A stretch of 64,000 nucleotides of DNA from Strigops habroptila (GCF_004027225.2 NC_044283.2:30836707-30900706); one strand, 5' to 3'; counted from the first letter of the stretch, positions 11,252-22,751 are shown. Notes: a model not told the origin generated them from the letters alone. Program-made: numbers and translations.

Positions 11252-11868
11252 GGCCCGATTGTAATGATCAGGTACAATTTTGGGATGTGCCGTCTCGAGT
11301 TATCGCCTCCTTGTTTGCACCTGGAGTAGCTGCAGCAAAAGCATTAGGAGATGTGACTGAGTTAGGGTGTTGGGCCGCAAAGCAGATAAATTTAACGTCA
11401 GAAGTACTTACGCAAATGCTTAATGATGTAGACAGCATAAGACGCTGTTTTGCAAAACAGAGCTGCAACTGATTTTTGCTTTTAGCACAGGTTCACGGGT
11501 GTGAGGATTTTGAAAGGATGTGTTGTATGAATTTGTCTGACCATTCGGAGTCAATTCATAAAAGTCTCAAGGAAATAAAAGACAACACGAACAAACGAAC
11601 GGTGGTCAATTTAGGTTCAGATAAGTGGTTAAGGGGTTGGGGCATAATGGGATAGCTTTTAGATCTTTGTAAACAAGGCATTGTAATTTTAAGAATAATT
11701 GTGATTGTATTGTTAGTCGTTCCCTGTATCTTAAAGGGAGTGTCTAACATGATTACTAATTCCTTGAAGAAAGTTTGGCTGGTTCAAAAAGAAAAAGGGG
11801 GAATTGTGGGGTCGTATTTAGAGGACAATGGACATACGATGAACCAGCCATATGAGGGCCTCTTCTAA
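11252..11868 (+). pseudogene. ERV env: transmembrane subunit, broken
   Basis: The transmembrane subunit anchors env and drives membrane fusion. The sequence shows a small-residue-rich hydrophobic fusion-peptide-like stretch (about 11306-11345), then a heptad-repeat-like helix. The region before the disulfide loop carries local frame disturbance and a TGA at 11470-11472. A CX6CC motif follows at 11500-11526 ('CEDFERMCC'), then a TAG at 11653-11655, a membrane anchor rich in Ile/Val/Leu (about 11680-11740) and a cytoplasmic tail. The tail runs through the polypurine tract into the LTR and stops at TAA 11866-11868. The CX6CC loop and its surroundings resemble alpharetroviral envelopes. With two stops and the upstream deletion it is non-functional. 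Confidence 0.85.
11786..11803 (+). promoter_or_regulatory. Polypurine tract of the ERV
   Basis: An uninterrupted run of A and G ending in GGGGGAA lies immediately before the LTR start TG at 11805. In retroviruses this tract primes plus-strand DNA synthesis and sits exactly here. Confidence 0.85.
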
Positions 11869-11971
11869 GCACGCAGCCACATACCAAGAAGAAGATAAGA
11901 GGAAGTGAACCAGCCATCAGAGAGCTGCTTCAAAACATGTGGCTGCATACCAAGAAGAAGATAAGAGGAAG
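11841..11971 (+). repeat. Tandem 66-bp duplication in LTR U3
   Basis: Two adjacent units (11841-11906 and 11907-11971) both start GAACCAGCCAT and end CATACCAAGAAGAAGATAAGAGGAAG, with a more divergent middle. Direct repeats in U3 are typical of retroviral enhancers. The divergence in the middle indicates that the duplication is not very recent. Confidence 0.85.
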
Positions 11972-12117
11972 AAAACATCTGCAGTTGGATACATGGGAAG
12001 AACACCAGGAACTAGATGAACCAATAAGGACACTTACTGAGCCGTGTGATTGCCTCGTGCAAAAGGGCTTTTACCAATCAAAAGGCGCATGACCGCATGT
12101 AGGGATAGAAAACTTTG

Positions 12118-12125
12118 TATATAAA
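12118..12125 (+). promoter_or_regulatory. LTR TATA box
   Basis: TATATAAA lies about 40 bp downstream of a CCAAT motif (ACCAATCA at 12073-12080) within the LTR, consistent with a retroviral core promoter. Confidence 0.75.
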
Positions 12126-12140
12126 GGGATAGCCAAGAGC

Positions 12141-12146
12141 AATAAA
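12141..12146 (+). promoter_or_regulatory. LTR polyadenylation signal
   Basis: This AATAAA begins only 23 bp after the TATA box starts, so it must lie at or before the expected transcription start rather than well inside R. Confidence 0.75.
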
Positions 12147-12206
12147 ACGGCTTCTGCTTGATTCACATTGAATTGTGTAGAGTCCGTTGTCATCTTTCCT
12201 CAGACA

Positions 12207-13290
12207 TCAATTTGATAGATGGACCACTCAGTGGATAAAGAACTGGCTCGATGGCTGCACACAAAGAATTGTGGCAAATGGCTCAATGTCCACTTGGAAA
12301 ACAGTAATGAGTGGTGTCCCTCAGGGATCGGAGTTGGGACTGGTCCTGTTCAACATCTTTGTCAGCGACATGGAGAGTGGGATTGAGTGTGCCCTCAGCA
12401 AGTTTGCCAACAACACCAAGCTGCGTGGTTCAGCTGATACGCTGGAGGGAAGGGATGCCATCCAGAGGGACCTTGACATGCTTGAGAGGTGGGCTGATGC
12501 CAACCTTATGAAGTTTAACCAAGCCAAGTGCAAGCTCCTACACCTGGGTGAGGGCAATCCCAGGCACAGCTACAGGTTGGGTGGAGAAGAGATTCAGAGC
12601 AGCCCTGCAGAAAAGGACTCAGGGGTGTTGGTTGATGAGAAGCTTGACATGAGCTGGCAGTGTGCGCTTGCAGCCCAGAAAGCCAACTGTATCCTGGGCT
12701 GCATCAAAAGAAGTGTGACCAGCAGGTCAAAGGAGGTGATCCTGCCCCTCTACTCTGCTCTCATGAGACCTCACTTGGAGTACTGTGTACAGTTTTGGTG
12801 TCCTCAACATGAAAAGGACATGGAGCTGTTGGAGCAAGTCCAAAGGAGCCACGAGGATGATAAGGGGGCTAGAGCACATCCCATATGAAGACAGGCTGAG
12901 AAAGTTGGGGCTGTTCAGCCTGGAAGAGAAGGCTGTGTGGAGACCTCATAGCAGCCTTCCAGTATCTAAGGGGGCTTATAAGGATGCTGGGGAGGGACTC
13001 TTCCTTAGGGACTGTAGTGGTAGGACAAGGGGTAATGGCTTCAAACTTCAACAGGGGAAGTTCAGGTTAGATATAAGGAAGAAGTTCTTTACTGTGAGGG
13101 TGGTGAGGCACTGGAATGGGTTGCCTAAGGAAGTTGTGAATGCTCCATCCCTGGCAGTGTTCAAGGCCAGGTTGGACAGAGCCTTGGGTGACTTGGCTTA
13201 GTGCAATGTGTCCCTGTTCATGTCAGGGGGGGTTGGAACTAGATGATCTTAAGGTCCTTTCCAACCCTTACTATTCTATGATTCTACGAT
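12207..13290 (+). mobile_element. CR1 LINE fragment: end of reverse transcriptase and 3'UTR
   Basis: CR1 ORF2 encodes the endonuclease and reverse transcriptase that copy the element. This copy starts inside the palm domain. The first frame, to about 12888, has 'GVPQGS' near 12319, then the catalytic position, then the '[10 protein letters not shown]' and 'KCKLLHLG' blocks typical of non-LTR reverse transcriptases. The catalytic box reads FANN (12403-12414) where active elements have an Asp pair, so it is catalytically dead. A frame change near 12850-12860 moves the remainder into another frame (to TAG 13199-13201), with the 'RTRGNGFKL' and 'RHWNGLP' blocks at the C-terminus. The 3'UTR has the 'GGTTGGAACTAGATGATCTTAAGGTCC'-type segment and ends in TATTCTATGATTCTACGATT. 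It abuts the ERV LTR with no gap. Confidence 0.93.
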
Positions 13291-14835
13291 TTAATTTACT
13301 GCTGTTATGGTTCCAGGGTTATTCCTTCATTAAGTATAGCATTAAGACACATTACCTGTACTGCTATAGTGACATAATTCTGTGGATTAATGTCATAGTA
13401 TAGGAAAAAGGAAACTATCCCTTCATAAAGTTTCAGAAAGTGAGAGGTTGTTGAAGACTTCATACTACAAGTAAAAATCTGTACCTGCATGACAAACCCC
13501 AGATCGTGGCAGGCACTATAATGAGAGGTTTTGAAACTTTCTAATTGCAAGTTCTAGGGAAGTGACAAAAGTCAAACATTTAACTACAGCATGTTAATTA
13601 ACCCATTTTCCCAAAAACATATTCAGAAAGACATTCACCCAGTTACCATAGTTTAACTTAATAACAAAAAGTTAATTCATACTTGTAAACAGTATTGCTA
13701 TTTGTTTGTTTCATTATGAATTGCATTCTGTAAATTAAATGATATGTTTACGTATTTGTATGCTGTATTTGTATTCTCCATATTAATTTATTTGTTTATT
13801 AATATTTTGCTACTTAATTATATAAGTAAATCAATTGGAAATAAACACCCAGTTATTTAATCCGATTGAGTACTGAACTTCCAGAAAAGTCTGTAGGAAA
13901 GTTTGGACATGTATCAATGGTACAACGAGAGGCTAGGAAAACTATTTCTCCTTAATTTATTGTATTTAGTTTGGGTGTCTGTAAAAATCTGAAGGTTTAA
14001 ACTAAATAAAACTTCTTTCTTTCAGATCTAGATGGCTTTAGCTAATAGAAGGTCCCCATTCTGTTACCCTGTTTTAGTGGCAAGGTAAGGCAAAACAAGG
14101 GAGAGCTTAAAAAATATTCTTGCTAAAAAGAAAACCAACCCGATTTGTACCCATGAAATGTGCCATTTTTCACATGGCATATTTCTCTTGGATACTGGGA
14201 AAAAAAGCAAGAAAATTAATTCAATAGATTAAAAGAAAAAAAAGGTTGAAAGAGAAGAAGGAGATTATTTCTCCTTTGTGCAATAACCCATTGCTAGTAC
14301 ACACATCTACAGTAGGAATAATTTGTTTCAGAAGACATGAATGCGTATTTTTAGCTTCTCAAAAAAATGGTAAGTTTGTAATTCAAGGGTGGGATCTCCT
14401 TCAACTCCCCTCGCCTCTTTTCCATCCTGTTGATGTCATTGTTCTATTTTATATAAAATGTTTACATAGTCATTAAAATAGAAAAGTATTTTCTTTGTCC
14501 TACTAGATCAAGTGTTCATTTGGAAGATTAAACACATGGATTACCATCTGCCACTCAACCAGGCAGACTCAGAAAAGATTGGCAGTTGAGGTACTGTCTG
14601 GGTAGGTGGAAGGCTTGTGTATATATGTACCTACTGTCTGGGAAGGAAAATAAATGTGTTTCTCTGCAGAGCAACTTGACTGAGGTATGGGATGAAAGGG
14701 GAGTGTCTTTCTCCTGCTGATTTTAAAATTTTCCCTCTTGACTCCATTCTGAAAGGTGGATAATTTCACTAGCACTCTTTCGCAGTCTCGAAAATCTAAG
14801 ATTTTTTTTTTGAGTGCTTATGTAGACTCAATTCA
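13291..14835. other. Gene-less AT-rich sequence
   Basis: I see no gene or known repeat here. The stretch is strongly AT-rich, particularly 13640-13860. Confidence 0.55.
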
Positions 14836-14909
14836 TCGAATCATAGAATCATAGAATAGTTTGGGTTGGAAAGGACCTTCAAAGTTCATCTGGTTCAAGC
14901 CCACTGCAA
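14836..14909 (-). mobile_element. CR1 LINE 3' tail, very short copy
   Basis: Read on the minus strand, this is the terminal part of a CR1: the reverse complement of the 'AACTAGATGATCTTGAAGGTCC' segment followed by two tail octamers. On the plus strand it shows as TCATAGAATCATAGAATAG then TTGGGTTGGAAAGGACC. It is only about 74 bp, an extremely 5'-truncated insertion. Confidence 0.88.
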
Positions 14910-17900
14910 TATATATAGTTATATATATACTTGTCTGTATATGTTTTTTATATGTATAGTTGCTGATGTATGTCATGTTCCCACTGAAAGACAATCTGTT
15001 GCATGAATATATTAATTTAAATTACAAAAGCTCACCAAGAAAGAACTGGGCAGGATGAATAAGGAAAATCCACCTCTTCACAGACACTGAGAGCTGTAAG
15101 AAAACAGTGTCAGCTGAGAGAAAAAGTGCAAACATATAAGAATTGACTTGGTCTGTGATGCTTTTGGTTGCAGATTTTCCATGACTCACCAAATACTGCT
15201 GCATAAAAATGCAATTGGCCATGTTGTGGATAAAGGTAAGTGATATACAAGATACAGTACCCCAAGGCCTGATTGTTGGTGTATTTACTGAAATATTCTG
15301 CAGCATGAGAAACAAATCTGAACTGTGATGTTGCAAGCTCAAAGAAACCACAACAGCAAAACTTGGTGATATAACTTGAGCACATGTTATAAAAGCCTGC
15401 CAGAGACACTGGGTGCCAGTATGGACCAAACATTATGCCACTGCTCTCTGCACTCATGAGGGGAAAACTAGTGCAAATATGTTTACTAGAGTATGGAACT
15501 CCACCATGGCCTGATGAAACACAAAAGGCTAAGTATCTACAGTTTGGGATAAAGGGAATGAGAGGTGCTTTTAGGAAATTGAAAGGAAGGTAGAACTAGG
15601 CCATAACCATAGCACTTTGCAGCACAAACAAGTTTCTATCTTTGAGGGGTGTGTGATCACAGAAGAGCTAATATAGCCACCTCTAAAATTACCTGACATG
15701 GATCCTGCCAAAGAAAGCAGTATTTGAGAGAAGGGAATATGGAAAGAAAACTGTGCAGAACTGTGGTTGTCCCTGACTGCTACCACAGTTCATCAAACTT
15801 TCCGGGCAGCTGTGAGAGAAGGTATCCTTGATATGGTTCTCATTTATGCCAGTGAACAAAAAAAGTGGCCTGCAAATGCACAACCAGAGGAATGCAGAGT
15901 TACCTTTTTTTCAGCCTCAGCCCTGCCAGGCATCTAGTAGGACTGGCCAGATACACAGGCGAGGAAGGGTTCAGCGCAGAAGGCTCCCTGCCACATGGCC
16001 TAAAGAGGAAAAGAAAATACAGGTAGTAAATCTACACCAAGGAAATATTGGCACTTGAAACCAAGAAAAACATTTTTAGGAGATAGTAGGTTAAAAGTTC
16101 ATGTAGTAAAACCAGTGTAAATAAATTATCCCCTGTACAGTTAAAAGTTGTCAGGGGCTAGTTGCAGAGCTTTATTATTAGCCTTAGATATTAAGTATTT
16201 TCTTTCCAAAGATATCAGTCTGGATAAACACAATAATATCTGAATTCCAGTTGAGAGGCGATTCTTTTAGAAATAGATAGATGGAGGGGTGACAGAGGTG
16301 TCTTATACCCTCATAAGCTCATATTTAGTGCTAACATTGTACTGAGAGAGCACAGCTGGTAAAAGTATTCCAGCTCTTGATTCACAGTTGTTGAAACAGG
16401 AATAGGAGATAGATATCAGTATTTGAACTAAAAGCATCTCCAAACAAATTCAATTCTATTTGATTATTTTTTTCCTTCAGAGTTTTATAACTATTAATAT
16501 CACATTGGTAAACACAACTAAGTTTCACAAATGACTAATAACACGAAGGGATGGAATAGCATTAAGTGAAATGGTGTTCAATGACAAATTTATTATTATT
16601 CTGGGACTTATCTTACCAATTGTTATTAATATTTCACCATTGCTATTTAGCAATGAAAGAGCAGAAAATGGGTTAGAGCTCCTGCCCAAAAGAAAGTTAA
16701 GGTGATTTTAAAAAACTGTCAGAAAACAGAAAATAAGAAAATCCAGTATTAATTCCCACAGAAGAACTGCCAAAGGCATATTTCAAATTCTCAAACAAAT
16801 GTAGAAAACACACTGGAAAATACACATTTTCAATTTTGGTAATATGAAAATCCCACAGAAATAGATTGATTATTTTACTATGAAACAATATCTTCAGGCT
16901 TCCTTCTTATCTACTCTTCTGCAGGAGCTACTACAGTATCCAACGAGAAGAGAAACACTGTGATTTTCTAACTTCATCAACTTTAATGTTTTCTGTTATT
17001 ATTATGTCTATTAAATCTTTCTGTCAATGCTCAAAGCTTTGTGTGGCTTTCACACTCTTGTTCACAAAGCACCAAGTGAAAGCATTGTGCTGTTCAAAAC
17101 CTTTTAGATCTACTCATTGGCTTCAACACTGAGCTTCAGTATTCCGAGGAGATGTCCTGCTAGACAACTATATCTCTAATACCACATCGCACTTTGTTAT
17201 AGTTCTTGACACTTTCTGCTCCGGAGAGGATGCAGATGGGATTAATGGAGTCACTGAAAGTGAAGGCTGACAGATGCTGCCGGGAGTTATGGAAGAAAAA
17301 CCATGTATATTGTCTGTATTAAGCGATCAGCAGCTTTTTTGCACAAGAACCTCTGCCAAGCTAAAATGTAGGTAACTCTCAGGAAAAAAAAAAATCTAAA
17401 ATTTTAAATATTGTTGCTATTGTTAGCTGCAAAGTGCTGTAAGACTATAATGGTATCCCTTCAATTTTGTCTATAAGAAAATGGATTGTTTATGAGTACT
17501 GAGAAAACAACAGAAAAATAGCAAAAATCCTGGTGCTTAGCCGCAGAGGAATGCCAGTAGAGTTAAGGAGGAAAGGTAACTCGTGCTTGTTACCCATTAA
17601 AACTTTTAATGCAGCGAGGATATTAAGGAAGCTCTATCATGTGAAACTACTTTCTGCATCACACAGTCTTATGGAGAACCACTGTGACAATGTGGCTTTT
17701 GAGCATCATGGATCATCTCTCTCTGGGTGCTTGCAGCTGAAGGCTCTGTGAGCATCTCAGGAGTTCAGAGGATGCAGTCTCCAAGGCTGTGTGGGTTTAG
17801 TGACTGTTCCCTACCTATTGCTAGAAAATACTCAAAGACTTCGTCAGGCATTAGCCTTGGATATCATGCAACAGTATCATGTCAAATGCACTTCCTTACA

Positions 17901-19360
17901 CTTCTCAGCATTTCCTGTTAGTTACCAGCAAATTCTCCTGTTAAATGTGATTACACAATTTTCTTTCATCCATTTGTAGTAGCACAGAATTAGAAGTTCT
18001 CTTCTTGGATTTTCCTTTTCTTTCTGATCTGTATTTCAAAATGTCTATTGCCCAGACTTAAGCCAGCAATGAATGGTGCATGCTACTTACTGCATAAGAC
18101 TGTCAAAACCTGGCTCCATGTACAAGCAGTCACAAGAAGCAGTCATTTCTGAAGAACAATGCAAAGAGCTTTAGTAAGGAGCTTACTTCTCTGTCCACCA
18201 ATTGTTTAGGGGTCTGATGGCCCCATACAGTAGGCACCCACCCCTGCTACTCCTAGTAAGGTCTGAACTTATTTCTGATGCTGTAGCAGCATTTCAGGCT
18301 CCCTATATCAAATTGCAAAAAGAGGGAAGGAGATTATAAAAAATAAAATTCTATACCGTCTGAGGCCTAGATCAACATAACAGAGAGGACAGGCTTCCAA
18401 GTTTAAAAGGAGATGGGTCATTCTTTGGAGGTGACCACATTGTCTGAACTCATTACTTCACAAGGCATACATTGAAGAGGTACTTCCTGGAGACCCCAGT
18501 GTAGATAGCTATGTCACAAGAACACAATCCTTACCTTTTTTCTGAATTTTAAATGTGAAAGCACCATTTCCTCCTTAGCAGATCATGTTTCCAAGAAACA
18601 CATACCAGTTTGTCATGTTTCTCATCTGCACCATCAAAAAAGTATTTCAGACAAACATAGAATATATTACTGTAAATGTTGTAGTAATACAAAGATGCTA
18701 CCAAGAGTTGTATCATTAAACTGCATCATATTGGTGAAAATTTAAAAGCTATAAATAGAAATGAAGGAAAGATATATACACTTACTTCCATCTAAAGAAA
18801 CCCCAACAGCTAATTTTGACAGTGGTCTCAGGCAAAACAAAAAAGCAGTAGGGAAAGCTTTGAGCTACATACTTGATAGTCTGAAGACTGAAAGTATGCT
18901 ATTTCAAATCTTGTGTTGCATCATTAGTGAGAAACACTAGTTTCCCCCATATGATTGGTTCTTTGAGTCAGAAACAGATAAGCCATTTCCATTATATACA
19001 ATGTGTTAGGCATCTATTGGTGAATATTGGCGCTAAAAGTGCATTCAAATAGTTCTGTAGCAAAGTTTTTCTCTCTCTAGTGCCTATAGATGTATATAGT
19101 GATGTTTATCATATTTCCTCTGGAACTGCAGTAAAAATGGCTGAGAATATAAAACTTTTAGTGTGTGTCATAATATTATTTATTATTTTGCCTTACTTTG
19201 ATGCTATCTGGATGTTTTATATTCAGAAAATTTGAACATCAAGTAGTCTTCTCAGCTGACTCAACCTTGGAGTACATCTAGGAAGACATATTATCAATGT
19301 TATCCATAGGAAGCAGAATGTCTTCTAGCAATGGTCTATGATATCCAGATAATTTGTATT
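14910..19360. other. Mostly unique AT-rich sequence
   Basis: No gene is recognised. Two overlapping minus-strand frames at 15022-15457 have no domain. A short plus-strand exon-like segment at 15174-15235 is listed separately. The region around 17210-17300 is somewhat GC-richer but carries nothing I can name. Confidence 0.5.
15174..15235 (+). other. Exon-like segment with consensus splice sites
   Basis: A 62-nt segment is preceded by a T-rich tract ending TTGCAG and followed by AAAG|GTAAGTG, a perfect donor. One frame is open throughout. It could be an exon of a non-coding RNA or of an unrecognised gene, or a chance pair of splice-like sites. There is no support beyond the signals. Confidence 0.2.
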
Positions 19361-19479
19361 TAGGGGCGTGGCTTAGTGGTAGACTTAATAGTGTTAGGTT
19401 TACAGATGGACTCAATGATCTTAAAGGTCTTTTCCAACCTAAATGATTATATGAATTTATGATTCCATGACTCTATGAA
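19361..19479 (+). mobile_element. CR1 LINE 3' tail
   Basis: The segment has the 'GGGGCGTGGCTTAGTGGT' start, 'GGACTCAATGATCTTAAAGGTC' and 'TTTCCAACCTAAATGATT', then degenerate tail octamers (ATTTATGATTCCATGACTCTATGAAT). This is the 3'UTR of a CR1 subfamily different from that at 12.2-13.3 kb. Confidence 0.88.
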
Positions 19480-22400
19480 TTGTGGTTATCTACAAACAAA
19501 ATATGATTAAACAAAGAGGACAACTAAAAAAATGGAGAAAACCAAGATCTTATTCTCTGTTTCCTTTCTTTTTCTCTGCTCTTCCTTATAACTTTCTTCT
19601 AACTTTCCTTGTCTTTTCCCTATTTTTCTTTGATATCCTTTACTTTCACCTTGAAGTTTTTAATTTTTTAAATTAAGTTATTTTTTTGCTGCGTAATGGA
19701 AGTAGTATATATTTTGTCAGAATCATTATATATAATTAATATAATTAAATGTAGTGACATGTCATATATATTGTTGAACTAAACAACAATTAATAACTGG
19801 AGGAAAGCTTTGAAAACCATCTCATATGAAAAGTTTCTAGGATTATTTCTTTTAAGGGGTTTTCATGAACCATCAGTTACTTTTAGTGCAAGGTTGTAGA
19901 GTTAATGGTACAATTAAGTCATTAAGCTATGTGGTAGAATGTGAAATGTCTCTCTCAAATTTTATTATAGAGAACATACATAACAGGCTGTATTGGCAGT
20001 CCTGCTGATTTTACTTTGTTCTTTAATTCAGCATTAGTAACAAAAATATCTCTCTGCTTTGTTCATCCCATGTATGTACTGTTGCCTCAAAATTACTTAG
20101 AGTTGCTTTTTAAAGCACAGCTTCTCAGTTCTTTGAAAGCCTTTTTTTTTGTTTAATTCATTTTGCTAGTGCAGACATAAATGAAAACTGAGCATATTTT
20201 GGCTTTTTAGCTGACATTTTGGTCCAATAAGTAGACATCCTCAGCAACATCAAAGAATACACAGTGTCAAATTCAGAGATGCAAATATTATGCTGTGGCA
20301 TGGATTTTCTTGTACTCTGAGTTGCTTGTATGGTACTGTAATGTAATGTTACTGAATCGTATGGACTCCCTTAACCCTGCCTTCCCTCAATATGCGTCTG
20401 ACACTGTCGTGTTATACTCTATATACTAAATCACAAGGAGGCAAAAGTTAAATTAAATAGGGCATGTATACAGTTTATGACTAAAAAGAAGTTGATGAAA
20501 GAGAAGGAGTTAAAAGCTATCAAATCAGATCAAGAGAACATTGACAATAGAGGAAACAGGACCAATACAGACTGTTTTGACTTAAAAAACTGATAGGCAA
20601 TGCCATACATAGAAACGTGAGGAAATGAGACTTCAAAACTCTAGGGAAAACACCTGAAGAATTGATAGGAACAATCTCAAAACGTTGCTAGCCAGCTGTC
20701 ACAACAGCACTTTAAAGAGAGATGAAATGCAAGGAAAACCAGAAGTACCCCTACAGGGGATAAAACACGGATGCTAGAAACCTCCCATCTCTGCTGTTGA
20801 ATAAAAAGTGGGCACATACCCACTTCTATGCACTGCAAGATCACATTTTATCTAGGATTTTATGTAGGGTAAAATATGAGCTTGGCATGCATAGAAGTGC
20901 TCTGAGTAACTCTTGACTTATGGCCAAAGACAAAGTGTGACCAAAAGTATGCCCAAAGATCATAGTCTGCCAAAACACCCTACAGCTACTGCTATTTGCG
21001 ACATCTACATGCAGGTCAGAAAGAGACTGGTGGCAGGCTGTCTAGGACAGAAGGCAATTAACCTGATTTTCATATCAATTTATATGGCCAGAATGAAGCA
21101 AAGCCAATGGATGAAAAATTGTCCCCTCGATATTTCTGTTTGCATCATTTTATAATTCACTAAAGCAAGGTAAAACATTTCCCTTTCTACTCAGCAACAC
21201 AGTTGTGTAAATTGTGGGTGTGGTAGAGTGAGCTTCTCAAGTTATTTTGACTTTGTCAGGGAATTGTCTCAGACTGTTAACAACTTGCCCTTCCTTAGAC
21301 ATAAGAAGGACAAGTACCTTTCCTTGGTTGAGCATTGTCTGTCTTTCTTTTAATTGCTTGCTATGGGCATTATTTCTTGAACAGCCTTTAATATCTGTTG
21401 GATGGGATTTCAAGGAGAACAAAGATGTCCAGCATACCCTTAAGGTATAAATGAAACCTATTAGAACCAAAGAAACAGGTCACTGTAAGTTTCTTCAGTA
21501 TGAGTCAAATTCCCTGCTGGAGTAAATGGGCATCTGTTCTATTCATAGGTTGGATTAAAGGACCTTTATATGAAGGAAACTTTAGTTTTTGTAATTTTTT
21601 ACTGCATAAAAAGTATCGTCGATTCACAAAAAAAAAAAAATAAACCTAAGAAGAAAATCCAGCTCTTCTTCAAATGAAAATGTGTCTAATTACATTTGCA
21701 ACTTGATTTCATTGTCTTAAGTGTAAGATGAATGAGTAAATTACTATGGCTGGCTTAAACAATATCTACATACTTCTACATTTTAGGGAATCAAATAATG
21801 TTGCTGACCAAAAGTCTATTGGCACATCAGGGATCTAAGCAGTCAGACAGAGATTTTGTGGGTCATTTGGAAGATCTGAGCTGCCTAAGTTGCATTGGAG
21901 TTACAGTTTAGCTGATTAAATGCTGATTTGGCTCTAGGCTCTGACTCCTAATGTCAGAGTGGCAAGCCGATTTCCTGCCTGCTCTGCATCACCATGGCTC
22001 CATTAAAATTGATGTATGAAGTTAGTACATTTTAACTTAGTACCGATCTAGGCCAACATTTTTATAAGAACTGGTTTGAGTGAAAAACATCCTAATTAAT
22101 TATACTCAGATATAAGCTGTTTTTACATTGTTAACGCAACACTGCTTCCATTCCATATTTCAAAATATATTACCTCTTTTTCTTCTTTAGAGGAGTCCAT
22201 TTTTCACAAACAGCTAATACAACTTCTTTTCACCATTAGGGAGTAATCCATCAGCACCTGTGTCGAGCTAGAAAGTGGGCTAAACACAAGTAGAAATCTT
22301 TTGAGTTACTGGAGTTTTCATACTGTGTATCATGTAAATGTATTTAGAACCACAGACTGCCCTCAATTTGTGGGCAGTTTCCCATCAACTTCCCTGGGAG

Positions 22401-22751
22401 ACTCACATGTAAATCAGTCTCTGGTATTACTACCACAAGCATTTAACTGCATAACATGGCTGTACAAAAAAGGGTTTTTAGTTCCCAAACTTTGAGTTGA
22501 AATACCATGAAGGTAGTAATTCTTTTTTTAATTTTATAAAAGTCACCTTTTTATTTCATCTGTGTCCATCCTCTCCTAAAACACTGAGCAAACTACAAAG
22601 GAACATGCACTGAATAGAAACAAATGTATTGCAGTATGCTAAACTGCAAGAGAAAGACAAATAAACACAAATGAAAACTCTGCCTGAAATTAATTTTACA
22701 GATCTGTAAATTTAATATACATACAAAATATTTGATCTAGAGTATTGGTAA

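Larger units (their letters stand above)
8854..12206 (+). mobile_element. Internally deleted endogenous retrovirus with 3' LTR
   Basis: The order gag, integrase, extra ORF, env, polypurine tract, 3' LTR is that of a retroviral provirus on the plus strand. It is about 3.4 kb rather than the usual 7-9 kb. The missing parts are the 5' LTR, capsid C-terminus, nucleocapsid, protease, reverse transcriptase, RNase H, the integrase zinc-binding N-terminus and most of the surface glycoprotein. Gag, integrase and env each carry stops or frame changes, so the copy cannot make functional structural or replication proteins. The integrase and transmembrane subunit are of alpha/betaretrovirus-like (class II) type, whereas the capsid-like part looks gamma-like. 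A CR1 fragment directly abuts the 3' LTR. Confidence 0.88.
11805..12206 (+). repeat. 3' LTR of the ERV (402 bp)
   Basis: The LTR begins TGTGGGG right after the polypurine tract and ends ...CTCAGACA, so it has TG...CA ends. It contains CCAAT-type motifs (near 12014 and 12074), a TATA box (12118-12125) and a polyadenylation signal (12141-12146). The U3 part carries a tandem duplication. The end of env overlaps its first 64 bases. Beyond 12206 the sequence is CR1, with no flanking duplication that I can identify. Confidence 0.88.

Noticed and set aside
15022..15457. Two overlapping minus-strand frames of 135 and 115 codons
   Set aside because: Both frames are open over the same DNA, share no domain and have no coding-like composition, so chance is more likely.
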